NCBI GenBank assembly: GCA_026645945.1
Contig: JAPKMO010000002.1
Span: 34,000-97,999 of the forward strand
Length of the DNA: 64,000 nucleotides
Source of the DNA: Anaerolineae bacterium
GTDB lineage: Bacteria > Chloroflexota > Anaerolineae > Aggregatilineales > Phototrophicaceae
Direction: 5' to 3'
Shown here: one piece after another, positions 32,204 through 41,966 of the stretch
How the letters are laid out: each line of letters starts with the position of its first letter
How positions within the stretch are numbered: the first letter of the stretch is position 1
Notes under the pieces: generated by a model
Database searches by the model: none
What the model saw: only the letters and a program-made list of their open reading frames with translations
What the model was told of the DNA's origin: nothing
Program-made: the position numbers and the translations under genes

Positions 32204-33762
32204 TGGTATTCAAACGCGCCTGGATAGGCATCCTGTTGATTCTGGTCTTAAGCCTGACCCTGCCATCACCATCCGCCGGGCAGCAGGCCGTTGACAGCGG
32301 TTGGACGCCCCCCAAACTGCTTGGTGGAGGCTGGTGGCAGAGCGTTGCCATAGATCAGGAAGGTCGGCTGCATGTCGGCTGGTTCGGCGGCGTTGAGGTG
32401 AACGACGGCGGTATGCACGACGCTCTGATGTATGCCGTCCGCGAACCCGACGGCACCTGGAAACCCACAAACGATGCCATCTATACCGGGGACGGCGGTT
32501 ACACCGTCCGCAATGCGCTGGCCGTCACCAGCGACGGGATTCTCCATGCCGTTTTTCGCGCCGTAACCCGCCACCAGTACGCCCGCGCGCCCGCACGCGC
32601 CGCCGACTCGGCGGCGAACTGGACGACACCGATAGAGATGAACTCCTTCGGCTACTATGTGGATATGACCAAAGACCGCAACGATGTGCTGCACCTGATG
32701 TACAGCGGCGGCCAGGGTATTATCAGCCGTGGCGGCACAATCACAATGGCGGAACTCAGCCCGTGCGCGTTTTGTAACGATATGTTCTACCGCCGCTCAA
32801 CCGATGGCGGCCGAACCTGGAGTTCCGACGTTCCGATCTCGTTTGAGGCCGAGTCCGGTTCCGACCGCATGGACATTTTTGAGGGCCTCAGCGGACGCCT
32901 GTACACCGTCTGGGATGAGGGACTCGACTGGTATCAGGGGCGCGGCACGGCCCTTGACGTGCGGATAATTTACTCCGAAGACGGCGGCCTGTCCTGGAGC
33001 GATAAAATCATCCTGGACGGGGGCGGCCATGCCGACCGCCGGCCAATCCAGATCGGAGCGGTCGAGATGCTGGACGGCGCGCTGATGGTGGTGTGGCGCT
33101 ATTCGACCGATATAGACCGCAACATCTACTACCAGATTACGGACGATCTCGGCCAGACCTGGACGCCCCCCCAACCCATCCCCGGTTTTGTCGCCCGCAG
33201 CATCAACGACTCGCCACTGGACGACTACGAACTGCTGCTCGACCGCCTGGGTACGGTATGGCTGTTCGCCACCGGGCAGCCGAACTTGCAGCGGCAGGCC
33301 AACGCGGGGCTTTACGCGGTTCAGTACCGCAACGGCAGTTGGTTAACTCCGCAGCGGCTTTTTTACAGCCCGGAGTACCGCCCCGAATGGCCGAAAGCCG
33401 CGTTGGGTATCAACAACGATATTCACCTGACATTTTTCCTGCGCGGGTGGAAAGAGTATGTGACGACCTACCAGGACGCCACCGCCGACCTGACGGTTTA
33501 TTACACCTACTATCCGGGCAATCTGCCCTCAACGGCAGTGGCGTTTAACCCCACGCAAACGCCCCGCCCCACGCCGACGATTGTCCAGGAGCTGCGGCCC
33601 ACCCAGACGCCCTTTATGCTTCAGGAGCCGATGGAACAGCCACCCGGCCTGGTGACTGCCGATACCTATGCTGCCCAGACGATTCTGGGCGGCACGATCG
33701 CGGTCGGGGTCCTTTGCGCCTTCATTTTAAGCCTGGTGCAGTTTATCATCCGGCGGCGTTAA
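32203..33762 (+). CDS. Secreted BNR/sialidase-like beta-propeller protein
   Basis: The protein of about 519 residues has an N-terminal signal peptide (FKRAWIGILLILVLSLTLPS) and a C-terminal transmembrane helix (IAVGVLCAFILSLVQFII) with RRR after it, so it is anchored with its bulk outside. Asp-box (BNR) repeats are visible: STDGGRTWS, YSEDGGLSWS and TDDLGQTWTPP. That marks a sialidase-type beta-propeller, but no full catalytic Arg triad is obvious, so it may bind rather than cleave glycans. The ATG overlaps the ligase stop by one base (TGATG). Confidence 0.78.
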   Translation: MVFKRAWIGILLILVLSLTLPSPSAGQQAVDSGWTPPKLLGGGWWQSVAIDQEGRLHVGWFGGVEVNDGGMHDALMYAVREPDGTWKPTNDAIYTGDGGYTVRNALAVTSDGILHAVFRAVTRHQYARAPARAADSAANWTTPIEMNSFGYYVDMTKDRNDVLHLMYSGGQGIISRGGTITMAELSPCAFCNDMFYRRSTDGGRTWSSDVPISFEAESGSDRMDIFEGLSGRLYTVWDEGLDWYQGRGTALDVRIIYSEDGGLSWSDKIILDGGGHADRRPIQIGAVEMLDGALMVVWRYSTDIDRNIYYQITDDLGQTWTPPQPIPGFVARSINDSPLDDYELLLDRLGTVWLFATGQPNLQRQANAGLYAVQYRNGSWLTPQRLFYSPEYRPEWPKAALGINNDIHLTFFLRGWKEYVTTYQDATADLTVYYTYYPGNLPSTAVAFNPTQTPRPTPTIVQELRPTQTPFMLQEPMEQPPGLVTADTYAAQTILGGTIAVGVLCAFILSLVQFIIRRR

Positions 33763-33877
33763 ACGGTCCGGTTTGATTATCCTGCCGAGCAGCGGGCGAA
33801 CGTTAGGCTTTTGTAAGGCCGGTTCGCTACGCTTTTTTGTAGTTCCCATTTAACGATCAAATACGGATTAATCTATC

Positions 33878-34312
33878 ATGGCTGTCCTGAAAACTGACCA
33901 CCCCTTTACCATCCCGGAAAACCCGAAAACGACCAGTGCCAACCTGCAATCGGTGGGATTGGTGCTGGCAAGCGTGGCCTGCGGCGCGGTCGGGCAGCTT
34001 GTCCTCAAGGCCGCTATGAACGGCCTGGGGCAGCTCCAGCCGTCACTCGAAACGCTGGTGGCGATGGCGACCAGCCCGCTGCTCCTGGTAGGAATCGGCA
34101 TCTTCTGCATCAGCACGCTGCTGTGGCTGCTGGCGCTGACCAAAGCCGACCTCAGCTTCGCTTATCCCTTCCTCAGCCTAACGTATATCGCAGTTCTGAT
34201 CGGCGGGGCGGTGCTGTTCCACGAGCAGGTAACGCTTGACCGCGTTCTGGGTTTTGCGGTGATCGTCACGGGCGTATGGATTGTCGCGCGCAGCGAAAAA
34301 CGGTCGGCCTGA
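33878..34312 (+). CDS. EamA/SMR-like small transporter
   Basis: A 144-residue protein with four hydrophobic helices and a hydrophilic start. ACGAVGQLVLKAAMNG and FAYPFLSLTYIAVLIGGAVL resemble the ArnE/F and SMR group that move undecaprenyl-linked sugars or small cations. In a glycan cluster, flipping of a lipid-linked sugar is the likely role, an inference. It is almost contiguous with the next gene (one base between stop and ATG). Confidence 0.78.
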   Translation: MAVLKTDHPFTIPENPKTTSANLQSVGLVLASVACGAVGQLVLKAAMNGLGQLQPSLETLVAMATSPLLLVGIGIFCISTLLWLLALTKADLSFAYPFLSLTYIAVLIGGAVLFHEQVTLDRVLGFAVIVTGVWIVARSEKRSA

Positions 34313-34313
34313 A

Positions 34314-35630
34314 ATGCGTATCGGTATCATCGGCGGCGGTTTGATGGGCATCGCCCTGGCTTATTTTTTAACCGAAGCCGGGGAGCAGGTGACTGTCCTG
34401 GAACAGAGCGCCGAGTTGGGCGGCCTTAACGGGCGGCTGGCGTTCGGCGAAGGGCTGGCAGTCGCGCGTTATCAGCACGCCATCCTGCCCAATGACGAAA
34501 CTACCCGCCGCCTGTGCGCCCGCATGGGATTGGAAAACGAACTGGTTTTTGACGATGTAAAAACCGGCTTCGTCCACGACAACCGGATTTATCCGATGTC
34601 CACCCTGCAGGACTTTTTATCGTTCGGCCCGCTCAGTTTCGGCAGCCGGCTTCAACTGGGCAGTATGCTGGTGCGGGCGCGCCGCCACCGCGACTGGCAG
34701 GCGCTCGACCGGCTTCCGGTTAAAAACTGGTTAGTGAAGATGAGCGGCCAGGAAACCTTCGAGCGCATCTGGCAGCCGCTGCTGGAAACCAAATTCGACG
34801 GCGCTTACGAAACCATCCCGGCCACTTACGTGTGGGCATGGCTGAACCGAATGCTGGCCGTCCGCCGCATCCCCAACTTCAAAAGCCGTGTAGGCTACCT
34901 GCGGCGCGGGCATTATTCGCTCATTCAAGCCCTGGCGGACGACCTGATCGCGCGCGGCGGGCGGGTGGAAACGCAGGTGCGCGTGCGCGAAATCATCGTG
35001 GCGGACGGGCATTTGCAGCAGGTTCGCACCCACAGCGGCCGGCTGGAATTTGACGCCGTAGTGGCAGCCATCGCCACCCCGGTTTTTGCAAGGCTCATCC
35101 CCGGCGCGGACAAAACTTACCTAGAACGCCTGAGCCGCGAGAAATACCTCGGCCTCATCTGCCCGGTAATGGTGCTGGACAGGCCGCTTTCCGGCTATTG
35201 GACGCTCAACCTGACCGACCCGAACAGTCCGTTTTCCAGTATCATCGAAACGCCGCACCCGGAGTACAACGGGTATTACATCGTTTATCTGCCCCGCTAT
35301 ACCGCGCCGGATAACGATTGGATGGGGGTTTCTGACGACGACATCCGGGAGGCGTGGCTTTCGCATCTGCGGCAGCTTTTCCCACAGATGGCTTTAAAAG
35401 ACCCGCTCCATTTTTCGGTCAGCCGATCGCGTTATGTGGAGCCGGTCTATTCGATTCATGACACCGAAAAGGCCGCCCCCGCGCAAACCCCCTACCAGGG
35501 GTTGTATCTGGCGAACACCGGCCAGGTTTACCCGCAGCTTCCGACCAGCGAGGCCGTCATCGTCCAGGCGCAGCGCGTCAGCCGGCTGGTTCGCCAGCAG
35601 CGGCTGACGCCGGCTGCCGTTTTGAGCTGA
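34314..35630 (+). CDS. FAD-dependent amine-oxidase-like oxidoreductase
   Basis: Start at the ATG at 34314 gives 438 residues. The N-terminal dinucleotide motif is MRIGIIGGGLMGIALAYFL with the following Glu in TVLEQSAELGG, as in UDP-galactopyranose mutase, protoporphyrinogen oxidase and phytoene desaturase-like enzymes. C-terminal GLYLANTGQVYPQLP is the second FAD contact. Such proteins in glycan clusters are often annotated as NAD(P)/FAD-dependent oxidoreductases of unknown substrate. It follows the EamA-type gene with tight spacing. Confidence 0.83.
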   Translation: MRIGIIGGGLMGIALAYFLTEAGEQVTVLEQSAELGGLNGRLAFGEGLAVARYQHAILPNDETTRRLCARMGLENELVFDDVKTGFVHDNRIYPMSTLQDFLSFGPLSFGSRLQLGSMLVRARRHRDWQALDRLPVKNWLVKMSGQETFERIWQPLLETKFDGAYETIPATYVWAWLNRMLAVRRIPNFKSRVGYLRRGHYSLIQALADDLIARGGRVETQVRVREIIVADGHLQQVRTHSGRLEFDAVVAAIATPVFARLIPGADKTYLERLSREKYLGLICPVMVLDRPLSGYWTLNLTDPNSPFSSIIETPHPEYNGYYIVYLPRYTAPDNDWMGVSDDDIREAWLSHLRQLFPQMALKDPLHFSVSRSRYVEPVYSIHDTEKAAPAQTPYQGLYLANTGQVYPQLPTSEAVIVQAQRVSRLVRQQRLTPAAVLS

Positions 35631-35682
35631 ACAGACCCGGAGGGAAACGGTTTTCTCTCCGCCAACGGATGAACAAATAACC

Positions 35683-36888
35683 ATGCGCGTTCTTTTGCTC
35701 ACTCAGGTGCTTCCCTACCCGCCGGACAGCGGGCCGAAGGTTAAGACCTATTATGTCCTCAAATATCTGGCGCGGCAGCACGCCGTGACGCTGGTTTCAT
35801 TCGTGCGGGATGGCGACAGGCCGGAACACGTTCGCCACCTGGAAAGCCTGTGCGAGCGGGTCATCACCGTGCCGATCAGCCGCTCACCCATCCGCGACCT
35901 GGGCTTCCTGTTCAAAAGCCTGGCCGGCGGCCAGCCCTGGATGATGTTACGCGACGAGCGCCCGGAGATGCGCGCCGCCCTGCGCGATCTGGCTGCCACC
36001 GCGCGCTTCGACGTGGTACATGCCGACCAGCTCAACATGGGACAGTACGCCCTGCCCTTCACCGGCAGCCGCAAGGTTCTCGACCTGCACAACGCCTTGT
36101 GGGTGCTGTACAAACGGCTGGCCGAAACCCTGCCGCCGACCAAACCGATGAAATATATCCTGCTGCGGGACTGGCGGCTGCTGAAACATTATGAGGGCGC
36201 GCTGTGCCGCGCTTTCGACGCCGTGACGGCCGTCAGCCAGGAAGACCGCGCCGCCTTGATCGAAGCCGGCGCGCGCGCCGACATCGAGGTAATCCCCATC
36301 GCCATTGATACCGACGAACAGGCTTTCATCGAGCGTCAGCCCGCCGGCCCGCACATCGTCCACATCGGCACCATGTACTGGCCGCCCAATATTGACGGCA
36401 TCACCTGGTTTCTGGACGAAATTTACCCGCTCATCAAACAGCAGGTGCCGGACGTTCGCTGCACGCTGATCGGCGCGCGCCCCCCGGCCAGCATTGTGGA
36501 ACGCGCCCAGAACGATCCATCGCTGACCGTCACCGGCTATGTTGAAGACCCGCTGCCGTATCTGCGCGACTCCAGCATGATGATCGTGCCGCTGCGCGCC
36601 GGCGGCGGGATGCGCGTGAAAATCCTCAACGCGCTTTCGCAGGGCATCCCGATGGTCAGCACCACCGTCGGCTGCGAGGGCATCGCCGTACAGGACGGCC
36701 AGGATATTCTGATCGCCGACGAGCCGCAGCCGTTCGCTGCCGCCTGCGTTCGCCTGCTGGCGGACGCGGAGTTAAATGCGCGCATCACCCGCGCCGGACG
36801 CCAGACCGCCGAGCAGCAGTACGATTACCGGCAGGCCTGCCGCCCGCTGGATGCCATTTACGCGCCGGAAGTCCGGCAGCGGGTGTAA
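35683..36888 (+). CDS. Glycosyltransferase, GT4-like (TIGR03087-like)
   Basis: A 401-residue GT-B fold protein. The N-terminus (MRVLLLTQVLPYPPDSGPKV) is characteristic of glycosyltransferases linked to exopolysaccharide systems. EVIPIAIDTD and the C-terminal MRVKILNALSQGIPMVSTTV region, with the E/G-x-x-x-x-P nucleotide-sugar element, complete the GT4 pattern. It would transfer a sugar on the cytoplasmic side of the membrane. It is one of two consecutive, related glycosyltransferases; substrate unknown. Confidence 0.87.
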   Translation: MRVLLLTQVLPYPPDSGPKVKTYYVLKYLARQHAVTLVSFVRDGDRPEHVRHLESLCERVITVPISRSPIRDLGFLFKSLAGGQPWMMLRDERPEMRAALRDLAATARFDVVHADQLNMGQYALPFTGSRKVLDLHNALWVLYKRLAETLPPTKPMKYILLRDWRLLKHYEGALCRAFDAVTAVSQEDRAALIEAGARADIEVIPIAIDTDEQAFIERQPAGPHIVHIGTMYWPPNIDGITWFLDEIYPLIKQQVPDVRCTLIGARPPASIVERAQNDPSLTVTGYVEDPLPYLRDSSMMIVPLRAGGGMRVKILNALSQGIPMVSTTVGCEGIAVQDGQDILIADEPQPFAAACVRLLADAELNARITRAGRQTAEQQYDYRQACRPLDAIYAPEVRQRV

Positions 36889-36893
36889 AGTTT

Positions 36894-38114
36894 ATGCGCT
36901 TATTATTCGTGTCCCCCTACCTGCCCTCGCTCATCCGCGTGCGCCCCTACAACTTCCTGCGCGCCCTGGTTCGGCGCGGCAATCAGGTTACGCTGATGGC
37001 TTTGCAGCCGCCGGGCGACGAGGGCGAAGCCCTGCCAGAACTGCGCGACTGGTGCGAGGCGGTACACGTCGTCCCGCACAGCCGGGTATTAACGCTGGTC
37101 AATGGGCTGGCGGCGCTGCCGACGCGCTTTCCGGTTCAGGCAGCCTATTCGCGTTCGCCGACCTTCGCGCAGTCAGCCCGCCGCGTGCTGGCGGAAAACC
37201 GTTTTGACGCCGCGCACATCGAACATCTGCGCGGGGCGGTTTTGGCCGAATCGCTGAACGGCCTGCCGACGGTATATGATTCGGTGGACAGCATTTCGCT
37301 GCTGTTCGGCAAAGTGCTGCAAGATGCGCCGGGCTTAAAAAGTCGCCTGATAGCGCTGCTCGACCTGGAGCGCACCCGGCGCTTCGAGGGCGCGCTCACC
37401 TGGCGTTTTGACCAGGTGACTGTCACCAGCGAAGCCGACCGACAGGCGCTCATCGAACTGGGCAGCGACGCAGCGCGTATCACCACTATCCCGAATGGTG
37501 TTGACCTGGACTACTTCCGGCCAACCGCTGCCGAGCGTGACCCGCTGCGGCTGGTTTTTACCGGCAAAATGAGCTACCACGCCAACATCGCCGCTGTCGA
37601 AGACCTGGCGCAGAAGATCATGCCGCTGGTGTGGGCAGAGCAGCCGGACGCGCATCTGATGATCGTCGGCAAAGACCCATCTCCGGCGGTGCAGGCGCTC
37701 GGTCAGCATCCCAACATCACCGTGACCGGCTTCGTGCCGGACATCCGCCCCTATCTGTCCGGGGCCGCCATCGCCGTCAGCACTGTGCGCTACGGGGTGG
37801 GCATTCAAAACAAAGTGCTGGAAGCGATGGCGATGGGTACGCCGGTGGTGTGTTCGGCGCAGGCCAGCTCCGCGCTTAAAACCGAAAATGGCCGCGACCT
37901 GCTGGTCGGCGATACACCGGAAGCCATCGCGCAGCACATTCTGGGACTGCTGGCTTCGCCGGAGCAGCGCGCGTTGATAGGCGCGAACGGGCGGCAATAT
38001 GTGGAAAACCATCATTCGTGGGACAGTGCTGCCGCGCATCTTGAAAACCTGTATATGGCGGCGGTACAGCACCATCGAAACCGTAGGGGGTTTATAAGTA
38101 AGGGGAACGATTGA
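36894..38114 (+). CDS. Glycosyltransferase, GT4-like
   Basis: The 406-residue paralogue of the preceding gene begins MRLLFVSPYLPSLIRVRPYN. TTIPNGVDLDYFRP and LVFTGKMSYHANIAAVEDLA mark the GT-B hinge region, and the nucleotide-sugar site is GVGIQNKVLEAMAMGTPVV with the conserved Glu. It starts five bases after its neighbour and ends just before the sugar transferase, so all three form one operon. Confidence 0.88.
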   Translation: MRLLFVSPYLPSLIRVRPYNFLRALVRRGNQVTLMALQPPGDEGEALPELRDWCEAVHVVPHSRVLTLVNGLAALPTRFPVQAAYSRSPTFAQSARRVLAENRFDAAHIEHLRGAVLAESLNGLPTVYDSVDSISLLFGKVLQDAPGLKSRLIALLDLERTRRFEGALTWRFDQVTVTSEADRQALIELGSDAARITTIPNGVDLDYFRPTAAERDPLRLVFTGKMSYHANIAAVEDLAQKIMPLVWAEQPDAHLMIVGKDPSPAVQALGQHPNITVTGFVPDIRPYLSGAAIAVSTVRYGVGIQNKVLEAMAMGTPVVCSAQASSALKTENGRDLLVGDTPEAIAQHILGLLASPEQRALIGANGRQYVENHHSWDSAAAHLENLYMAAVQHHRNRRGFISKGND

Positions 38115-38116
38115 TT

Positions 38117-39643
38117 ATGGGAACAGGAGTCATCGAGCCAAAATTGGAAACAGGTTATCCGGCATTTAATCCGGCTGATCTGATTAATGCCATTCGCCAG
38201 AACAACACCACCAAACTGCGTACCGTGCGGATCGGCTTGGTCATCGCAGATTTTCTCGCCATCGGTCTGGCTTTTTTGATCGCCTATAACATCCGCTTCA
38301 CCGGGCCAACGGCGGCCTTTTTCGATCCTGCCGGGTTAACTAATTCTGACTATTATTCGGGTTTTGCCTATATTCTGATCCCCCTGTGGCTGATTTTGTT
38401 CGCTTTATTCCGGCTGTACGACCCCAGTATCCTGTTCGGCGGCCACCAGGAATACATGAATGTATTTAATGCCTGTACGGCCGGCATTATGGCCGTCATT
38501 GTCGCCACCTATCTCGACCCAACGCTGCTGGTCGCGCGCGCCTGGCTGCTGATTGCCTGGCTGTCGGCCATCCTCCTGGTGAATACGGAACGGTTCGCCG
38601 TCCGGCGCATCGTGTACGCGCTGCGCCGCCGGGGGCATTTTATGGCCCCGGCTTACGTCGTCGGCGCGAACTCGGAAGGTATCGCCATCACCGAGCAGTT
38701 GATGAGCGCGCCGGTCGCGGGGGTGAATATCATCGGCTTCCTGGACGATAACATCCGCCCCGGCGAGGAAGTGCTGCCGGGCGTGGTGGTTCATGGCCCT
38801 ACCAGCCGCGCCGAGGAGTTGGTGGCGCGGTTCGGCATCGAGCGGCTGATCGTCGCCACCAGCGGCGTCCAGCGCGAAAAACTGCTGGAGCTGTTTGGGC
38901 GTTTTGTCAACTCCGAGGCTGTTTCGGTGTGGCTGTCGTCCGGCATGTACGAAATTTTGACCACCGGCGTGCGTGTGCAGGATGTCGGCTCGGTGCCGAT
39001 GGTCAGCGTCAACCGTGTGCGGCTGACCGGCCTGAACGTGGTGTCCAAAGCCATCCTGGATTACGTGGGCGCGGCACTCGGTTTAATCGCCCTCTCACCG
39101 CTGTTTCTGGTCATCATCATCATCATGAAACTGACCGACCCCGGCCCAATCGTCTACCGCCGCCGCGTGGTGGGCGTGGGCGGCAAGGAGTTCGACGCCT
39201 TCAAGTTCCGCACAATGGTCGTTAATTCCCAGGAAGTGCTGGAAGAACTGCTGGCGCGCGACCCCGAAGCCCGCGCCGAATACGAACAGTATTACAAGCT
39301 GAAAAATGACCCGCGCATCACCAAAATCGGCGCGTTCCTGCGTAAAACCAGCATTGATGAACTGCCGCAGCTCCTCAACGTCCTGCGCGGCGAGATGAGC
39401 CTGGTCGGGCCGCGTATGATTACGATGGCCGAGGTTGAAAAATATGGCAAATGGGGGCTGAACCTACACACCGTCAAACCCGGCATCACCGGGCTGTGGC
39501 AGGTGGCCGGGCGCAGCGACATCACCTATGAAGAACGGGTGCGGCTGGACATGCGTTACATCCGCAACTATTCGATCTGGCTTGACCTGCAAATTTTATT
39601 CCAGACCATCCCGGCAGTATTGATGAGCAAAGGGGCGTACTAA
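38117..39643 (+). CDS. Polyprenyl-phosphate sugar-1-phosphate transferase (WcaJ/WbaP-like)
   Basis: I prefer the ATG at 38117, with AAGGGG upstream, over a TTG six bases earlier; this gives 508 residues. The N-terminal half has several membrane helices and a CoA-binding-like domain ([14 protein letters not shown]). The C-terminal bacterial sugar-transferase domain shows the KFRTM motif and [15 protein letters not shown], then GEMSLVGPR. The enzyme starts glycan assembly by placing a sugar phosphate on undecaprenyl phosphate. It is the last gene of the glycan operon. Confidence 0.9.
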   Translation: MGTGVIEPKLETGYPAFNPADLINAIRQNNTTKLRTVRIGLVIADFLAIGLAFLIAYNIRFTGPTAAFFDPAGLTNSDYYSGFAYILIPLWLILFALFRLYDPSILFGGHQEYMNVFNACTAGIMAVIVATYLDPTLLVARAWLLIAWLSAILLVNTERFAVRRIVYALRRRGHFMAPAYVVGANSEGIAITEQLMSAPVAGVNIIGFLDDNIRPGEEVLPGVVVHGPTSRAEELVARFGIERLIVATSGVQREKLLELFGRFVNSEAVSVWLSSGMYEILTTGVRVQDVGSVPMVSVNRVRLTGLNVVSKAILDYVGAALGLIALSPLFLVIIIIMKLTDPGPIVYRRRVVGVGGKEFDAFKFRTMVVNSQEVLEELLARDPEARAEYEQYYKLKNDPRITKIGAFLRKTSIDELPQLLNVLRGEMSLVGPRMITMAEVEKYGKWGLNLHTVKPGITGLWQVAGRSDITYEERVRLDMRYIRNYSIWLDLQILFQTIPAVLMSKGAY

Positions 39644-39653
39644 GCCGGACAGT

Positions 39654-41288
39654 CTACGCCTGAATTTCCACCACGACGCCTTCTTCCGCCCAGGTGTACA
39701 GCGCCTGGGCGTTTTCGTTGCTCAGCAGGATGCAGCCGTAAGTGACGCGCGTCCCCAGGCTGTTTGTCCACAAAAGCTGGCTGCCCCCGCGCGTGGGGAA
39801 GCCGTGAAAGCCGTTTGTGAAGTCCGCGCCGGGGATGGGCCGGTAAACACCCATAAAATTGGGCATCCACAGGTTCCAGTTGGCGGCGTAGGCGTTGTCC
39901 ACATGCGAGATGATCTGGTAAATGCCCGGCCAGGTGGGGCTGGAGTTGATGCCGGTGCTGACCGGCCATTCCCACTTGAGCGCGGCGTTTTCGTACACCC
40001 AGGCGCGCTGGCGGCTGATGCTGACCACGATGCGTTTGTCCGGGTTGACCGGATACGGCAAAAACGTATCCGGCGATGGGATGGTGATGCTCTGGCCGGG
40101 AGTCAGGCTCTCCACGCCGCCGTTGGCCTGCTGGATGTACGGGTACGGCACGCCGTAATCCCAGGCGATGCTGATGATCGTCTCGCCCGGCCTGACGATA
40201 TGCTGCCGGTCGTGATGGTAAACGCGAATGTACGGGTCGATGCGCTCCTGCCGGATGGCCGCCTGAACGCCGGCGACGGCTTCATCCAGCTTGAGGTAGC
40301 GGCTGCCGTCCAGCGCCGCGCCTGCTTCGGCCTCCAGGTAAGCGCGAACCTGCTGCGCATCGGCAGAAAGCGCCAGCCCGGTCGGGCTGTCCGGGTCCGG
40401 CTCGGCGGCCAGCCATTCGCCCCAGGCGGCTGGCGGTAGCGACCAGTACACCGAATCGCCCGTAATGGGGTCGAACACGCGAATATCGAGAAAGCCAGAC
40501 AGCAGGCGCGCGGCACGCTCCACCATCGGGCTGGCGTCGGTGACGGCGGGCAGTACCGGCTGCATGACCAGTTCCAGCACGCCATCGGCCAGCGCCGCAC
40601 CGGCGTTCTGCCGCAGTCGCGCCAGCGTACCGGCTACATCCAGCGCGCGCCCGGCCACCGGCGCGGTCGGCTGCGCCTGGCCGTTTATCAGCCGCACGCC
40701 CGCGTTAACCGGCGGCTGCTCGAACTGCGCCGCAAATTCGCGCAGGTTGGCCTCGGCGGTCGCCAGATCAACCGCCACCACCGGCGGCACATCCACCCGC
40801 CCGATCAAACCCGGCAGCAGCGCGCCGAACTGCGCCCGCCCCTGGGCATAAGCCGCCCTGGCCGTCGCTTCGGCATCCAGCGAAATGCCGAACATGCCGG
40901 GATGAAAAACCCAGGCACGGTCGCTATCCCGCACTGTGATGGCCTGCCAGCCGGCTTGCAGCGCCGAAACCGCCTCTTTTTCCGACAAACCACCTAACGC
41001 CACCCCGCCGGCGCGGACGCCGGGCAGGATTCCGCCGGCGTACACCAGCCCCAAAACCAGCGTCAGCGCCGCACAGGCCATCGCGGCCATACCCGCCAGC
41101 CCCAGAGCGGCATATACCAGCCATGTTCTGCGCCGGGCCTGAGGGCGCGGCGGGCGGTTTTGCGCGGGTGCATTCCGGCGCGCGGGCTGCGGTCGCGGCG
41201 GCGCGGGGCGATAAGGCATGGCAGCCGCGCGCACGCGCACCGGCTGCGTGATTTGTGAATGGCTGGAAAGTCGGCGGCGAGGCGGCAT
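39654..41288 (-). CDS. Membrane-anchored L,D-transpeptidase with LysM domain
   Basis: The 544-residue protein has a Pro/Arg-rich cytoplasmic start and one membrane helix (about 55-85). A large VanW/YoaR-like (peptidoglycan-binding 4) region follows, then a LysM (HIVRPGETIISIAWDYGVPY) and a C-terminal YkuD domain. In the latter, GFHGFPTRGG provides the His-Gly and TRVTYGCILLSNENA the catalytic Cys; the Arg usual after Cys-x is Leu here. It cross-links peptidoglycan or attaches proteins to it. It is convergent with the glycan operon, 10 bases away. Confidence 0.87.
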   Translation of the reverse strand: MPPRRRLSSHSQITQPVRVRAAAMPYRPAPPRPQPARRNAPAQNRPPRPQARRRTWLVYAALGLAGMAAMACAALTLVLGLVYAGGILPGVRAGGVALGGLSEKEAVSALQAGWQAITVRDSDRAWVFHPGMFGISLDAEATARAAYAQGRAQFGALLPGLIGRVDVPPVVAVDLATAEANLREFAAQFEQPPVNAGVRLINGQAQPTAPVAGRALDVAGTLARLRQNAGAALADGVLELVMQPVLPAVTDASPMVERAARLLSGFLDIRVFDPITGDSVYWSLPPAAWGEWLAAEPDPDSPTGLALSADAQQVRAYLEAEAGAALDGSRYLKLDEAVAGVQAAIRQERIDPYIRVYHHDRQHIVRPGETIISIAWDYGVPYPYIQQANGGVESLTPGQSITIPSPDTFLPYPVNPDKRIVVSISRQRAWVYENAALKWEWPVSTGINSSPTWPGIYQIISHVDNAYAANWNLWMPNFMGVYRPIPGADFTNGFHGFPTRGGSQLLWTNSLGTRVTYGCILLSNENAQALYTWAEEGVVVEIQA

Positions 41289-41477
41289 ATCAACGCTCGA
41301 ACCTGGTTATAACGGTTATTTAATGCTGATCGTTATAATCATTATAGGGCAAAACCGGCGCAGCAAAAGCCGGCACAGACCATTCGTGGGGGAAGCGTCA
41401 GCCCGGCGGCGCAAAAAAGCGAGGCGCGGGTTTAAGCGCGCCTCGGCTGTTCGTCCGGTTGGCCGCAGTGACCTGTT

Positions 41478-41741
41478 TCAGCGAATTTCATACACCAGTA
41501 ACTCACGATTCACGCTGGAAATCACCGCCGGCTGTTTGCCCTGCCTGAGGTAAACTTCCTGCCCGTTTTTTAACACCATGTCCTCACCGTCCAGCGAAAT
41601 CCAGGCCTGCCCTTTAACCACCCGCACCACCTGCGAGATGTGTTTGAGCGTCGCTGCGTTGCCGTTTTCCAGCCGTTTAACCTGAGCGGCGTCCTTAAAA
41701 ACCCCGACCTGATTCATGACTGCGGAGTCGTGCGCGTTCAT
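41478..41741 (-). CDS. Small DUF2917/cupin-like protein
   Basis: The ATG at 41741 is favoured by AGAGGG just upstream; a longer version would start at 41759. The product has 87 residues, with HISQVVRVVKGQAWISLDGE and MVLKNGQEVYLRQGKQ resembling the beta-strand pattern of DUF2917 (cupin-like) proteins. No metal-binding His triad is seen. It is divergent from the large LuxR/TPR regulator across about 225 bases that hold a palindrome. Confidence 0.65.
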   Translation of the reverse strand: MNAHDSAVMNQVGVFKDAAQVKRLENGNAATLKHISQVVRVVKGQAWISLDGEDMVLKNGQEVYLRQGKQPAVISSVNRELLVYEIR

Positions 41742-41804
41742 TCTGTCCCTCTCGACCATGCTCTGTCAGTTCATTCCAGATAAACTTACGATACTCGCCG
41801 AACG

Positions 41805-41822
41805 GTCAGGTTGTCACCTGAC
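41805..41822. promoter_or_regulatory. Putative operator palindrome between divergent genes
   Basis: GTCAGGT and ACCTGAC form a perfect 7-bp inverted repeat around TGTC. A further GAGTCAGG lies about 15 bases downstream. The position between a divergent small gene and a LuxR-type regulator suggests autoregulation. The assignment is by symmetry only. Confidence 0.4.
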
Positions 41823-41966
41823 TAAAGATAGGTTCACGAGTCAGGAAGTGGTCTGTAGGGATATTTCATGACCCGATCTGGATAGCTATGATAGAATCGT
41901 GTGTTAATAATAAAAGTCAATAACAGCGGGCAGCTTCGATCAGGGTTATTGGGGTTAAGGGATTAT

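Noticed and set aside
32203..33762. Virulence-type sialidase
   Set aside because: Asp-boxes are present but the catalytic Arg triad is not evident, and the context is the organism's own glycan cluster.
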